Shown here: piece by piece, positions 13,587 through 23,290 of the stretch
Layout: each line of letters opens with the position of its first letter
How positions within the stretch are numbered: the first letter of the stretch is position 1
From: Siniperca chuatsi
Lineage: Eukaryota; Chordata; Actinopteri; Centrarchiformes; Sinipercidae
Reading direction: 5' to 3'
Length of the DNA: 64,000 bases
Assembly: GCF_020085105.1 (NCBI RefSeq)
Contig: NC_058053.1
Span: 21,558,888 to 21,622,887 of the forward strand
Position numbers and translations under genes: made by a program
Notes under the pieces: model-generated
Told to the model about the DNA's origin: nothing
Database searches by the model: none
What the model saw: only the letters and a program-made list of their open reading frames with translations

Positions 13587-16500
13587 TAGAGGGGAGACAG
13601 TGTTATTCAAACAGAGCTCACCCTGGTCTTTCCAGCCATGTAATCTCAGCTGGCTTTCTAGTTTCTCCTCAATGGAGGGGGAGACGAACGAACGGCTGTT
13701 AAACAGCAGTTTTAGGGGATTAGGAGGTTTTGGAGCACAAAGACTCTGCATGGAGCAGAGAAAGAGGTTGAACTAGAGGGGGAGGAGTTTAAGTGGATGG
13801 AGGGAGAAGAGGCGATGTGTGTTTGGAGGGAAAGGAGGTGAATACATCTAGAGGGTTTGTCCTGTAGGCTGCTCTAGAATCATACTGTGAATATAGTCCT
13901 GTGAATATATAATAAACATACTTAAAAGTAATTTTCCAACTTTGCACTGTTCGCAAATTCCACATTGTTTTCTTGGTACTGACACTGCTGCTGTTTGCAC
14001 ATCCTTTTAAAGTTGAAATCCTTAGTGTATTCTGTAGAAATATTCAGATTTTTGTCCTCTACATAGGGCAATGTTTTTAGAAGTTCAGACTGAAACACTG
14101 ACTGGCGTTGGACTTGTGTCTGTGTGCGGCTTTTTAGTCTCATTGCTCTGGTTAGCAGCTCAGGCTGACAATGTCAATTACTGTAAGGATGGGTCGTACC
14201 CAAATCAGCCCTTTTCAGCCAAATAGTTCCAGGTACTATTGAACCACTGGAGCTTAATTTAGGAAGTAAACTAGCTTTTGCGCTTTCTTGTTTGTGTTTC
14301 CACCGATGTAATACCACGAAGATTAGACAGATGACGGATTTAAAAAAATGATGCCGGTGTTTGAGACACAATTTTTACACACAAGGAAATAACACAAAGT
14401 CATCCTGTTGTTCGTATTTAGTTTGGAGACTCTAATGTTTGAGTTGAATGTAATGAATGAATGAAAAGGAGACATGAAGAGGTGAAAAAGGAGACTGAAA
14501 ACTCCAGAGCAAAGTAGACTGTCTCCAAAGTAGACAATCTGCCGAGTGTTTGCTGGTTATTTATTTCTACTTTTGAAGGTAACTGCGATAAAACAATTGA
14601 CAAATAAAGCTTTATTTCTCTTGTTCACTTGCTTTTTTTCCATCTCCACTCCCTCTCTTCTTTCACTTGTTTGGGGATTCAGTGATCATTAACGTGAGAC
14701 AGAGAAGATAGAATATGTTTGTTTCGGAGAACACGTGGCAGGGCTTTTTAAAAAGGGATATTGACGTCATAAAATCTGCAGTCACACTGTGTTGTGCTGT
14801 CGACTCCATAAGTTGTTCCTAACCTTTTTATGGTGTGATCCCTCATCACATGTTGCCTTTGTCTCTGAGTTGGGACTTGACCTGAACGATTGTTTTATTT
14901 GAATAATTTTAGATACCTGAAGAGATAAAGCTATCCAGGAAAAAGAAAGGTTAGAGAAACTGTACATGTACACAGTTTTGTGTAACAGAAACACGTTTTA
15001 GTTTAATTTCTCACCCAGTTAATCATTTAAAAACCTTTCCAATTTATCTTTCGACCGCTGAGGGAATGCCAACCCACTCATAAGGACTCTTTAATCATTT
15101 TTCAGAATCCATATGTTAAGAAATTCTGTCTGTTCTGGAGACAGAAGTTAGTCCAACCCAGCTGATCCCAAACACCCACCAGAGCACTGAGAGATCTGCC
15201 AGTGGCCTGGCTCCTGGTTGGCCCAGACACTCAGGACAGCCATCAATACTTGGCTTCATTGTTGTCCTTGTTGGATGTGGGCGAGCGTACAAATTAAAAG
15301 GGTTGAAGTTGGAAGTTCCTGTCTGGATGATTGTCCCAGTGTGACCCTCCTGGCCAGTGCTACTTTGGTGTAGCTAATAAAATGGTCACTGGATATTTAT
15401 AGCAAGCAGTAATAGCATGGATATGGGAATTTTAAGAAAATGGTGGAAAAGGTTTGTGAATTTAGAGAAGTAAATGTGGTAATAACACTGGTAAATAGAT
15501 CTTTTCTGAGTAATTCAGCGTTTATAATTTAAGATTGCATCCAGGCTTCATATATGTACAAGAAGTAATTTTCTTTATATTGCTTTATCGCTCTTTTTCG
15601 CCTATCCATTTACTTCTGTCACTCTCCATCCATCCATCCATCTTTCTGTGCCTCCTTCCTTCTTTCCCACCGTCCCCCCAGAGTACCAGTCAGCCACCAG
15701 AGCTGTGCTGCCAGTCGTTTGATTCTGCCCAGTCCAATTATAGAGGGCCTTAATTACCGAGCCTGTCAGCCTCCATCAGGAGAGCCATTCGTCATGTGGA
15801 CTGGGCTGGACCGGACTGAGCAGGGCTGCTTAGGTTTGGTGTGGGCTGTGCTGGGCAGAGGGGCACGTATATATTTGTCTGTCACTCTCAGTACCTGTCT
15901 GTCTGCCTGCCTGGAAACATTTATCATCTGTACTGTATTGAGCTTGTTCTCCCTCATATATAGAAGAACATTAAATTAGTTACACGTTTAAACTGTGGAG
16001 ATTTATTGTAATACAACACATTCTCTATACGCTTAAGGCCTAACAAATATGTTGAAAGCATTTCCTGCCTTATAAAACATTTGTAGAGACCATTTTTGAA
16101 TAAAAGTTCAGATTTCATCACACACCAGCAGCCTTGTTTATCAAAGCGTGCATAGAGCAACTTCAAAAACTGTGTAAGAACTACGCCTGTTAGCAGTGAG
16201 TAATGATAAATTTGACCAATTCTACATCCATCTGCTAGCGCGTGAGTAGGCTCATTTAAGGCTACAACCATTTTCATGATCTGTTAATTTGCCAATCACT
16301 TTCTTAATTAATCAATTCGTCGTTTTGGTCTATAAAATTTCCCAAAACCTAAGGTGACGTCTTCAAGTTGCTTGTTTTATCTGACTAACAGTCCAAAGAT
16401 ATTTAGTTTACCATCACATGACCAAAAAAAGCAGTATATCCTAACATCTGAAAAGTTTGCCATTTTTTCTTGAAAAGTGACAAAATAGTTGCAGATTGAT

Positions 16501-19500
16501 TTTCTGTCATTCAACTAATCGTTTCAGCTCGCTCATTTACATATAGAAAACACCAAATATGGTCAACAACATCCTTTCGAAAGGCCCAGTAGCATTAATG
16601 TAGTCTGTATAAATTGAACTGCTGTTGACGTTGTGAAAGATTTGTTATTTATTAAGAAAGTTGGAAGTTCTAAAGAAATTCTCCTGAATACATTGGTAAT
16701 TTGTACTGCTGCAACATTGATTAGAGGGTCTAGAAAGTCTAACTCATAACCATATGTTGAACTATAGTTGACAGTCTGAATGAACATGTCTACCACTAAC
16801 AGTTTGTTCGTACAGGTGGTCAGGAGTTGTTGTAAATGTTCGAACTTTCTCAAGCAGAAGAAGGAATAGATAAATGTGTGGAAAGGAGCAGACGCAGCGA
16901 AATGAGCAAATAATGCCTTTCGCTTCCATTTTCTTCAGATTCACTGAACAAATTCTGGTGTGCGGTGAGATATGAACTTCTGCAACAATCGTTATGTTTC
17001 ATTAATGTTGCTTAAGTTTTGAGCACATTTCTGAATGTAAAAAAATCTTGTTTTGTTTTTACCAATCAATTAGTAGCTTGTGATATATCCATTCAGCTGA
17101 AATCATTCACATTACCTATTTCAATCGCTGAACAAATCAGATCTGGGTGGTGATTTAAAGGTCTGGACTAACATTGGGACACCTTGCCTTACATTTTAGC
17201 TTGCATAGCGCTTTGCTTGTTTTCTCATGTTTGGACGCTAACAACATAAAATGAAAAATCAGTGGCTGCAGCCCTAATCTGTTTGACTGTAAATGTCGAG
17301 TCCTGTCAGACATTGACTGGAATAGATCCTGTTTTTAATCGAGGTATCGGTCTCATGTTGGTCTGAGACTGATAATTTGATATCATAGATTGTACATAAG
17401 TGCACAGTATGGGGTTGTTATGGTAAAAGCCTTCAGTGTAGGCCATTAATCTCAGTGTAAAGTCTAATAGACTTTGGCCTTGGTGTATGATTTACTGTAA
17501 ACAGGATGAGTATACCTCAGTGTGCTATGTTTCCTGTGTGTGGTTTCTTCCTCCTCTCTCCACATCATGTCCTCCTCTTCTCCTCTCGTCCTCATCGTGT
17601 AACAAACAGCATGAAGGAGGTTATAATTGGGAGGGCCAGAGCTCTGCCAGGTGGAACCACTTGTATCTGAATACATGCTCTCGCGCTCTCTCAAGATCTT
17701 TCTTGTATACTCTCTCTTACTTTATACTCTGTTTTTCTACCTCTCTGTCTTACACGCACTCTCTCATTATGCGCATAGCTCTGTCTGCATCATTAACATG
17801 ATACGACAAAGCTTTGCGACCATATTTAGTTTTTTAGTTCTGTAAGATTCTACACAGCTTTTCTTTTCACTGTTTTTCCCTCTGTGAGTCACCCACTGTC
17901 TATTCACTACAATACAACTCCAGCCCCCCACCGCCAACCCCCCCTCAGTTTTTAAAGGAACTTGCCAAGCATTGCCGTTAAAAGGTGTTCACCTCATTTA
18001 CCGTCTTCCTCCTTCCGTCTTCCAGTTTCATCTCCTGTCTCCCCTCTTTCCTCCAAGCCAGGAAGGATTCTACTTTCTTGTATTCATTGTTTGTTTCATT
18101 CATTTTTAAATGATCTCAGAACCTGCCAGGAACTCCATTTGTAATTTTCCTCCAGTTTCTCTCCTTTTTTCCTTTCATGAAGAGTCGTACAGTTTCAGAA
18201 TAAGCTCAGATTTTTTTGCTCACGTTTAAAGATTTCCAGGTCGCACAGACATGTCTTTGCCTCAAACGAATCTGTGTGTTCACAAGTATCAACACTCCAA
18301 ATTACGTCAGATTAAAACATCAGGTGGTAGTTTTTGCTTGTATTTAGTCTCTCTAAATTTGACTGCTTGAATGCCAAATCTTTCCCTTGGCATGCAGACA
18401 GCTGCCTTATTACATATTTAGTCATAGATGCTACATGGTCCTTCATTGGCTACCCTTTGGCAATTGGCAGTGTCTCTTTTAATTCATTGTTTTCTAGTTT
18501 AATATTAAACATTAATATTAATATTTAGCTGAATATCATCGATCACCATGTCCATTCTGATCTTCTGCACTGGACTTTTTGTTCCTGTCATACATGCTTT
18601 ACTACCGTGAATTACCTTGTAGCAATTTACTTTATCACATTGTACTGGTAACCCTCAAGATGGCGGAGCTGCTATGATAACCTTTCAGTGTTCAGAAAAT
18701 CCTGCCAAAAAGGAGTAAAAATTGCTATTAAGGAAGTGTTTTTGCTTTTAAAAAAACCCTTCAAATTAGATTACTTGATTGGCATTACAGGTTCTCATAT
18801 TTCATCCACACTAATGCAGACCCATGTAGAGTTTACCAGAGAGCTAATGGTTTGGATGAAAGCATGTTTACATTCAAGCCGACAGTTTGAGTTAATGAGT
18901 AAGTGTACCCATTAACTCACTTATTCTGAAAGTGAGTGTAGTTTTCACACAGGTCTCTGATCAAAATGTCACATTTGCATCAGTTTGTGTTGATGTTGCT
19001 GACTGCCAGTATGGTGCCTTATATTGTGAACATTATTTAAGTCTTTATTGTTGTTTTTGACCAAGTCCTTTCTTCTGTTCTTCCTTGCTTGCTCTTCCCC
19101 TCTTCATCCCTCCTCACCCTCCAGGTGATTGATGGAAAACTGGCTCCCTTCCTGTCCAAGGTGATCAAGTTTGCCAGCTCCCACGTTTTCAGCTGCAGTT
19201 TGTGTCGAGAGAAAGGCTTCATCTGTGAGTTGTGCCACAACGGACAGGTCATCTACCCCTTTCAGGAGAGCGCCACCAGGAGGTACAGATCCTCGGATAA
19301 CCTTTTCTGTAAACGTCAACATTTACTTCATCGTCACTAATTACAGATATGATTGATTTAGATTGGATTTGATCTGAACTGAAAAGACTTGATTCAGTGG
19401 ACAAAAGATCTGAACACTGCACTGCTAGCCCCCGATAAATTGAATTAAACAGAGCAATGTTTTGATCTGTGTCAGGTGTTGTCAAATAAACATCACAAAG

Positions 19501-21789
19501 CAGAACACGCACTGCAGTATATAGGCACAATGTTCATGTAGTATATAGACACAATAGTCATTAATGTTTGACTCCTGGTGTTGATTTATCAACATTACAG
19601 GCCTCCAAAAGGGTCCTACCTCAAGTCATTCACCTTTAAATGGTGCACACTGAACAGATTGAACTTTATTTTTGCACATTTGACCATGAGAGTGTTTTTA
19701 TTCGTACCAGGAGTACAAACTTTAGCTGTAGCTAGCAATGTAATGTGTGTGTTTGAGTGACAGCTTAGACTTTGATCTCAAATCTTACCAGGAGCTTTCT
19801 GTTGCCTTTGCTTCCTGTTCGGTCCATGTTGACAAATCCTGTTCTGCTGAAGCTTCTGGGGAGGTTCTTCAGAAGCCAATGAGTTGCATCAAGTTGCATT
19901 TCTTTTTCTGAATGTACAGAGCCATAGGGAAATTAACACGGCGAGAGGTCAAACTGATACTACAGATCAGAAACAGTGTAGAAATCTCACTGCCTGGGCT
20001 AGAAACTAGATTTTTTTTTTTTTCCAGGCTCTGGTTGAGTATGTGTATGTTTTTGTGTTTGCACACCCTCAGGACTTGAATGCTTGGTCATGTACTTCTG
20101 TGAGGACCAATTTCAGTTTGAGACCCCAAAAGTGAAGACATTTTGGTCGTTACTGACTTCATCAAAGGGCTGTTTGAGGGCTGATGGAATTTCTGCCTCC
20201 ACCCCAATAAAATCGAGGTGAATGGAATTTCATTTGTGGAGCTCACAGCATGGAAACATGGCATTTAAAGAAATTCAACAGCAACATGTTGCAGAAACAG
20301 TGTTCTGGTTACTCTGGATAATCCACAGAACGTGCTGTGAACAGTTTCATTGGACTTAGTCCCAATGAAAACAGACGATAGTATATAACAGAGATGTTGC
20401 TGTTGAACTGTTGAGCAAACTCAATTCACCTCCATTGTGTCGGCGTGGAGGCAGAAATCTTAGAGACAAATGTCTCAAACTCTGGACACAAAGCAAAGAA
20501 ATGTCTACGTGAGCAAGCTGAGCCTGATTGTTAGTGACACTGGTTGGCATGAGAGAGCTGTGTGTGCGCGTGAGAGATGGTTGACAGTTAACACAGTCCA
20601 GAGCCTCGTCCTCGTCACTGAGACTCAGAGTGATAAGAGCTGATCAGGACTGATTCCTAGGAGACTCACTCACATTCACACGTTCCTTGTTGAGTTGTGC
20701 TTTATGACTTGTGGAAGTGTTAAGTGTTAACTGATAACAGCTGTACTACTGTACTTACTGGAACAGAGCTGTAAAGATTCACTGAGCTAAACGGGAATCT
20801 GTTGACTCATTTACTCAGACGGTACAGGAAATGAGCAATAAGTGAATGAAACAGCCAACTATACTTGATGGAAAATTCCAATTGGTTGGATGCAAGCAGG
20901 TTGTTGAATAAGACTTTGCATTAATTAGTTCATTTGTCCATTCATCAGTCTTTCACATTATCGTTTAGTATCTATTCGTTGACGAAAAACGTAAGACATT
21001 GTGTCATAGTTTGTTTTCAGAGGTTACTTTTCATTTGTCTTGTTTTGGGAAAAAAAGATCGTCAATTAATATTTTTCTTCATAGTTTTCGTTTGACGAAA
21101 TTAACACTGCAAGGTCTGAGCGTAATAATTAAAAAATAGATTTAGATACCATATTTTACATCAAGGGTGTAGGTTTCGTTTCAACATTGGGAGGTCTAGG
21201 TGTCCTCCCCCAGGAAATCTTGAGCATCAAACACTTAATGTCCTGCATTCTGGTGAATTTTTATGCACCAATTTGTAAAGGAAAACACAAAATTCAGGTG
21301 CCAGGTGACAATTCAAAATATAATGAAATATAATGGAATATAATGCAGTAAGGCTCTCAGGCATTCTGTATTAGTTAGCAAACAACACTTTTAAAAGTAA
21401 ACTTGAGAAACATTACGTAGTAGCTCATTAGCTGCCATCACAACTTACTTGGTTTTGAGACTTTGAGGAAAAAAATATCGGTCCTCCTCCTCCTTTTCCC
21501 TTCTGGCTCCTCCATGGTTATCAACCGTGCATAGTTGCTTCTTCTTCTTCTTTCTGTTTTATGGCAAATTGCAACCGTTGCTTTTGACTTGCCTTCACAC
21601 CCGTGTGTTGATCTTTGTGTTTGCAGGTGTGACGGCTGCGGCGCCGTGTTCCACGCCGAGTGTCGACAGAAAGCTCAGCCGTGCCCTCGCTGTGTACGCC
21701 GCGAACTCCACTACATGAAGCCGTCCTCCTTTTGGTCACCTGACGACGACAGCCCCGGGTGCTTTCACCTGCCTTACCAAGACACCTGA
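2641..21789 (+). CDS. plekhm3: plekhm3, 3' part: pleckstrin homology domain-containing family M member 3, C-terminal exons (partial gene)
   Basis: Five exons (2641-2786, 3599-3792, 10348-10411, 19125-19282, 21627-21789) join in one frame across GT-AG introns to about 241 codons ending in TGA at 21787. The product is the Rubicon-homology/DUF4206-type C terminus shared by PLEKHM1, PLEKHM3, DEF8 and Rubicon: a Cys-rich start ([12 protein letters not shown]), the conserved helix [19 protein letters not shown], the [19 protein letters not shown] block, and paired zinc ligands [20 protein letters not shown] and CPRC. In the family this domain binds Rab7-type GTPases or acts as a scaffold on endolysosomal membranes; PLEKHM3 is known as an Akt scaffold in muscle differentiation. 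The N-terminal and PH-domain exons lie upstream of the window. Assignment to PLEKHM3 rather than PLEKHM1 rests on the fzd5-ccnyl1-creb1 neighbourhood as well as the sequence. Confidence 0.93.
3599..3792 (+). CDS. plekhm3: plekhm3 exon b
   Basis: Acceptor CTCCAG precedes GTG at 3599, and donor AG/GTAGGT follows 3792. The exon starts in phase 0 and ends after two bases of an Arg codon. It encodes the helical segment from [11 protein letters not shown] through [17 protein letters not shown] to AEDLRR, which carries no zinc ligands and is the most conserved linker in the family. Confidence 0.93.
3878..4166 (+). mobile_element. hAT-type non-autonomous DNA transposon
   Basis: A 289-bp element. It starts CACTGTTTCCCAACC and ends GGGTACCACTG, imperfect terminal inverted repeats of the CAGTGGTTCCCAACC type. 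It is flanked by a perfect 8-bp duplication, ATTTAGAG, at 3870-3877 and 4167-4174, the target-site length typical of hAT transposases. It has no coding content. Related fragments lie near 14808-14900 and 27190-27274. Confidence 0.8.
6640..6845 (+). repeat. degenerate minisatellite (GTTGCTAGGTGATTAC-like units)
   Basis: Repeated variants of GGTTGCTAGGTGATTACTAG and GGTGTTAGTAGGTGGCTGCT occur several times in about 200 bp (for example at 6712-6725 and 6757-6778). Units are diverged and uneven in length. Not coding. Confidence 0.6.
7588..8735 (+). mobile_element. 5'-truncated L2-type LINE, 3' part of reverse transcriptase ORF
   Basis: The translation from 7588 reads [11 protein letters not shown], then [18 protein letters not shown] and [10 protein letters not shown] (catalytic YADD at 7774-7785), all reverse transcriptase motifs of L2/CR1-group non-LTR elements. 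After a frame change past about 7960 the text resumes with [61 protein letters not shown] and [11 protein letters not shown], the usual C terminus, ending with TGA at 8607. A short 3' UTR ends in an (ATT)n tail (8703-8735). The 5' end is missing and the frame is broken, so it is a dead copy. It interrupts a GTA/TAG-rich stretch (7545-7587 and 8736-8780). Confidence 0.9.
8703..8735 (+). repeat. (ATT)n tail of the L2-type LINE
   Basis: About ten ATT units directly after TAAATAAAGTTGT. This is the short tandem 3' tail typical of L2-like retroposition. Confidence 0.85.
9032..9079. repeat. (CA)24 microsatellite
   Basis: A pure CA run of about 24 units, first of four dinucleotide arrays within 710 bp (9032-9741). 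Confidence 0.95.
9433..9459. repeat. (TG)n microsatellite
   Basis: About 13 TG units. It has opposite polarity to the CA arrays on either side, so the transcript could pair locally. Confidence 0.9.
9546..9612. repeat. compound (TC)n(CA)n microsatellite
   Basis: A short TC run grades into a CA run with two interruptions (CTCACACAAA). Confidence 0.9.
9715..9741. repeat. (CA)n microsatellite
   Basis: About 13 CA units after ACCTCACAA. Confidence 0.9.
10348..10411 (+). CDS. plekhm3: plekhm3 exon c (64 nt)
   Basis: This exon is too short for an ORF scan; I found it by joining frames. Acceptor TTTTCACAG ends at 10347 and donor GTACCC begins at 10412. The leading G completes the Arg codon left by exon b. 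The exon encodes [21 protein letters not shown] and ends in phase 0, exactly as the next exon needs. A (CA)n run begins 8 bases into the following intron. Confidence 0.93.
10420..10444 (+). repeat. (CA)n run adjacent to plekhm3 exon c splice donor
   Basis: About 12 CA units start 8 bases after the GT of the 5' splice site of the 64-nt exon (donor 10412). CA-rich RNA placed like this is a known binding context for hnRNP L, which can activate or silence the adjacent exon. Any effect here is inference. Confidence 0.9.
10893..10975 (+). repeat. dispersed repeat 'TGCACTGGGTGAC', copy 1
   Basis: ACACATCATTGAGCCACACT, GCTGCACTGGGTGAC and TTTGAGTCAATCCCACATAC match 45651-45777 in the same orientation. 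The second copy has about 40 more bases in the middle. Confidence 0.6.
12645..12755 (-). mobile_element. non-LTR retrotransposon 3' tail, short copy
   Basis: On the - strand it reads ...GGGGATCAATAAAGTATTTC followed by about five TTCTGA units, the terminal hexamer repeat of a fish LINE family. The same body sequence (from TACTTTATTGATCCCCG to GTCAGTGCACACAG on +) recurs at 32270-32340 with one or two differences. Only about 110 bp remain. Confidence 0.75.
13538..13579. repeat. (TG)21 microsatellite
   Basis: A pure TG run followed by a short GA run, in a plekhm3 intron. Confidence 0.95.
14808..14900. mobile_element. hAT-like repeat fragment
   Basis: GTTGTTCCTAACCTTTTTAT followed by GTGATCCCTCATCACATG resembles the start of the family represented at 3878-4166 and 27190-27274. 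No target-site duplication was found. Confidence 0.45.
16265..16535 (-). mobile_element. MITE-like element, 'GAAACGATTAGT' family, copy 1 (reverse)
   Basis: The reverse complement runs GAGCTGAAACGATTAGTTGA, then a stretch with TGGTCATGTGATGGTAAAC and GGACTGTTAGTCAGATAAAA, then TCAAAACGACGAATTGATT. The same order of blocks appears in forward orientation at 22286, 23085 and 41184. Non-coding, about 270 bp. Confidence 0.65.
19125..19282 (+). CDS. plekhm3: plekhm3 exon d (zinc-ligand exon)
   Basis: Acceptor CCTCCAG ends at 19124 and the donor after AG at 19282 is GTACAG. It encodes [20 protein letters not shown], then [18 protein letters not shown] and [11 protein letters not shown]. The two CxxC pairs are zinc ligands of the Rubicon-homology domain. 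A polypyrimidine tract (19076-19120) precedes the acceptor. Confidence 0.95.
19283..21626 (+). other. plekhm3 intron between exons d and terminal exon
   Basis: A 2.3 kb intron. About 20088-20190 matches the GGACC.../GGGCTGTTTGAGGG repeat seen again at 34 kb. About 20960-21110 resembles the reverse of a stretch at 30303-30400 (GTTTTCGT..GACGAAATTAACACTG). No exon is seen. Confidence 0.7.
21627..21789 (+). CDS. plekhm3: plekhm3 terminal coding exon
   Basis: Acceptor TTTGCAG ends at 21626. The first G completes an Arg codon, then [21 protein letters not shown] and a short tail ending YQDT before TGA at 21787-21789. The last zinc ligands (CxxC...HxxC...CxxC) end the domain. The roughly 20 residues after the SSFW motif are acidic and look poorly conserved. 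Confidence 0.95.
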
Positions 21790-21966
21790 GACACACACAG
21801 ACGCACAAAAGCAGTAACAATGCGGCCGCTGCCAGGCCATGACGCTGGACAAAGTGCCTGTTTTTGTGATTTGAATCCAGGACAAATTGTGTGACAGTTT
21901 TGACCAGAGGACGAGCTCAGCGCGTCTGATGCGTCGTCAGGTTTGTGTTTATGTGTGTGTACCTGC

Positions 21967-21968
<2 letters not shown>

Positions 21969-22000
<32 letters not shown>
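21969..22000. repeat. (CA)16 microsatellite in plekhm3 3' UTR
   Basis: A pure CA run 180 bases after the plekhm3 stop codon, so likely in the mature mRNA. Confidence 0.95.
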
Positions 22001-22004
<4 letters not shown>

Positions 22005-22285
22005 TAAGCCCCCTTTGTCCTATTGTAAAGAGCAGGGAGACCTACTGAAGAACTGCTGCACCAGGCTTTACAGACTGAACTACTTATAGTCAAACATCAC
22101 ACGTCAAGGTCATCCTCCACCATCTTTATCCCTTTAGCACATCAGTACCTTCACTTATTCCTTATTCCAGGGGTTAAAACATGTAAAATCACAGCTGGTA
22201 AACTGGAGAAATTCAAACTAATAGCTGGAACATTTTGGTGGCTTATTCTAACGTCTTCCACCTGCCCTTATAGTCATGTATAAGT

Positions 22286-22552
22286 TTAGTGATGAAACGA
22301 TTAGTCAATGGACAGACAATTAACAATTTTGGCAAGTAATTAATCATTTATCGAAAAGGCAAAACGTTCTCTGGTTCCAGCTTCTCAAATGTGAAGATTT
22401 GCTGTTTTTCTGTTTGTTTTGGACTGTTCGTCAAACAAAATAAGCAAATTGAAAATGTCCCCTTGTCCTCTGGGAGCATGTGATGTTTTTTTTTTTTGTT
22501 GTTGAAAAAAATAATTAATATATGATGAAAATAATCATTAGCCCTACTCATG
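22286..22552 (+). mobile_element. MITE-like element, 'GAAACGATTAGT' family, copy 2
   Basis: It starts GAAACGATTAGTCAATGG and contains GTTCCAGCTTCTCAAATGTG, GGACTGTTCGTCAAACAAAA and AAAATGTCCCCTTG. It ends near GAAAATAATCATTAGCCC, an imperfect inverted match to its start. It lies inside the probable plekhm3 3' UTR. Confidence 0.65.
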
Positions 22553-23084
22553 TTAAACTGATACTCCACCTAAAATCATTACAGTATGAAACTCACACAC
22601 TGAAGCCTTGAAACATGGCTGTAAAATGTTTGTAGTTTCCTTCTTTACAGAGAATACAGCTGTCAACTTGGACTCATGTCAGTTACAATGTGCTCATATG
22701 AGCAATGAAACAGGTTTTGCTTGCTGTAAACTTTCCTCCTGTTCATACTGTCCATTAAAAGATCCATTTCTAAATCGATTTCAATGTAAGTGATGGGGGG
22801 CAACATCCAGTCATATGAGGCTTCAGCAGTCTTAAGTCAGGTTTCAATCCAAATGTAGCTCAATTTTTACCTGAATTTAGAGAAAATCAGCGAAAGATAA
22901 TGCAAATTAATGTGTGTTCCCATCCACTACCGTTATGTGAATATTATAAACAGCTGGTGGCGCTAATTCTCCACTCAGGTGCACAACGAGATGACGTACG
23001 TCATGATGTTTTCGCTAAGTCTGTTTCCATTACACTTGTCGTATGTTGCTTTTATCAATACACCAATTTTCTTTTCTTTTTTTA

Positions 23085-23290
23085 GAGCTGTAATGATTCA
23101 TTGATTTGTTGATCGGCAGAAAATTAATCAACAACTATTTTGATCGAGTAATCGTTTTAGTAATTTTTCAAGCACAAATGCCAAACATTTGCATGTTCCA
23201 GCTTTTCAAATGTGAGAATTTGCTGCTTTTCGGGAAAGTGGATTATGCCACAGTGGACCTTTTGATATTTTTATTTTCAGCCGTGACAAC
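23085..23290 (+). mobile_element. MITE-like element, same family, copy 3 (partial)
   Basis: GAGCTGTAATGATTCATTGA, then TTTTGATCGAGTAATCG and TTCCAGCTTTTCAAATGTGA, parallel to copy 2. The 3' half is missing or diverged. Confidence 0.6.

Larger units (their letters stand above)
10412..19124 (+). other. plekhm3 intron between exons c and d
   Basis: An 8.7 kb intron. It contains a LINE 3' tail (about 12645-12755), a (TG)21 array (13538-13579), a hAT-like fragment (about 14808-14900), a MITE copy (16265-16535) and two complex, homeobox-site-rich stretches (15100-15370 and 15700-15810). No exon is recognisable. Confidence 0.75.
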
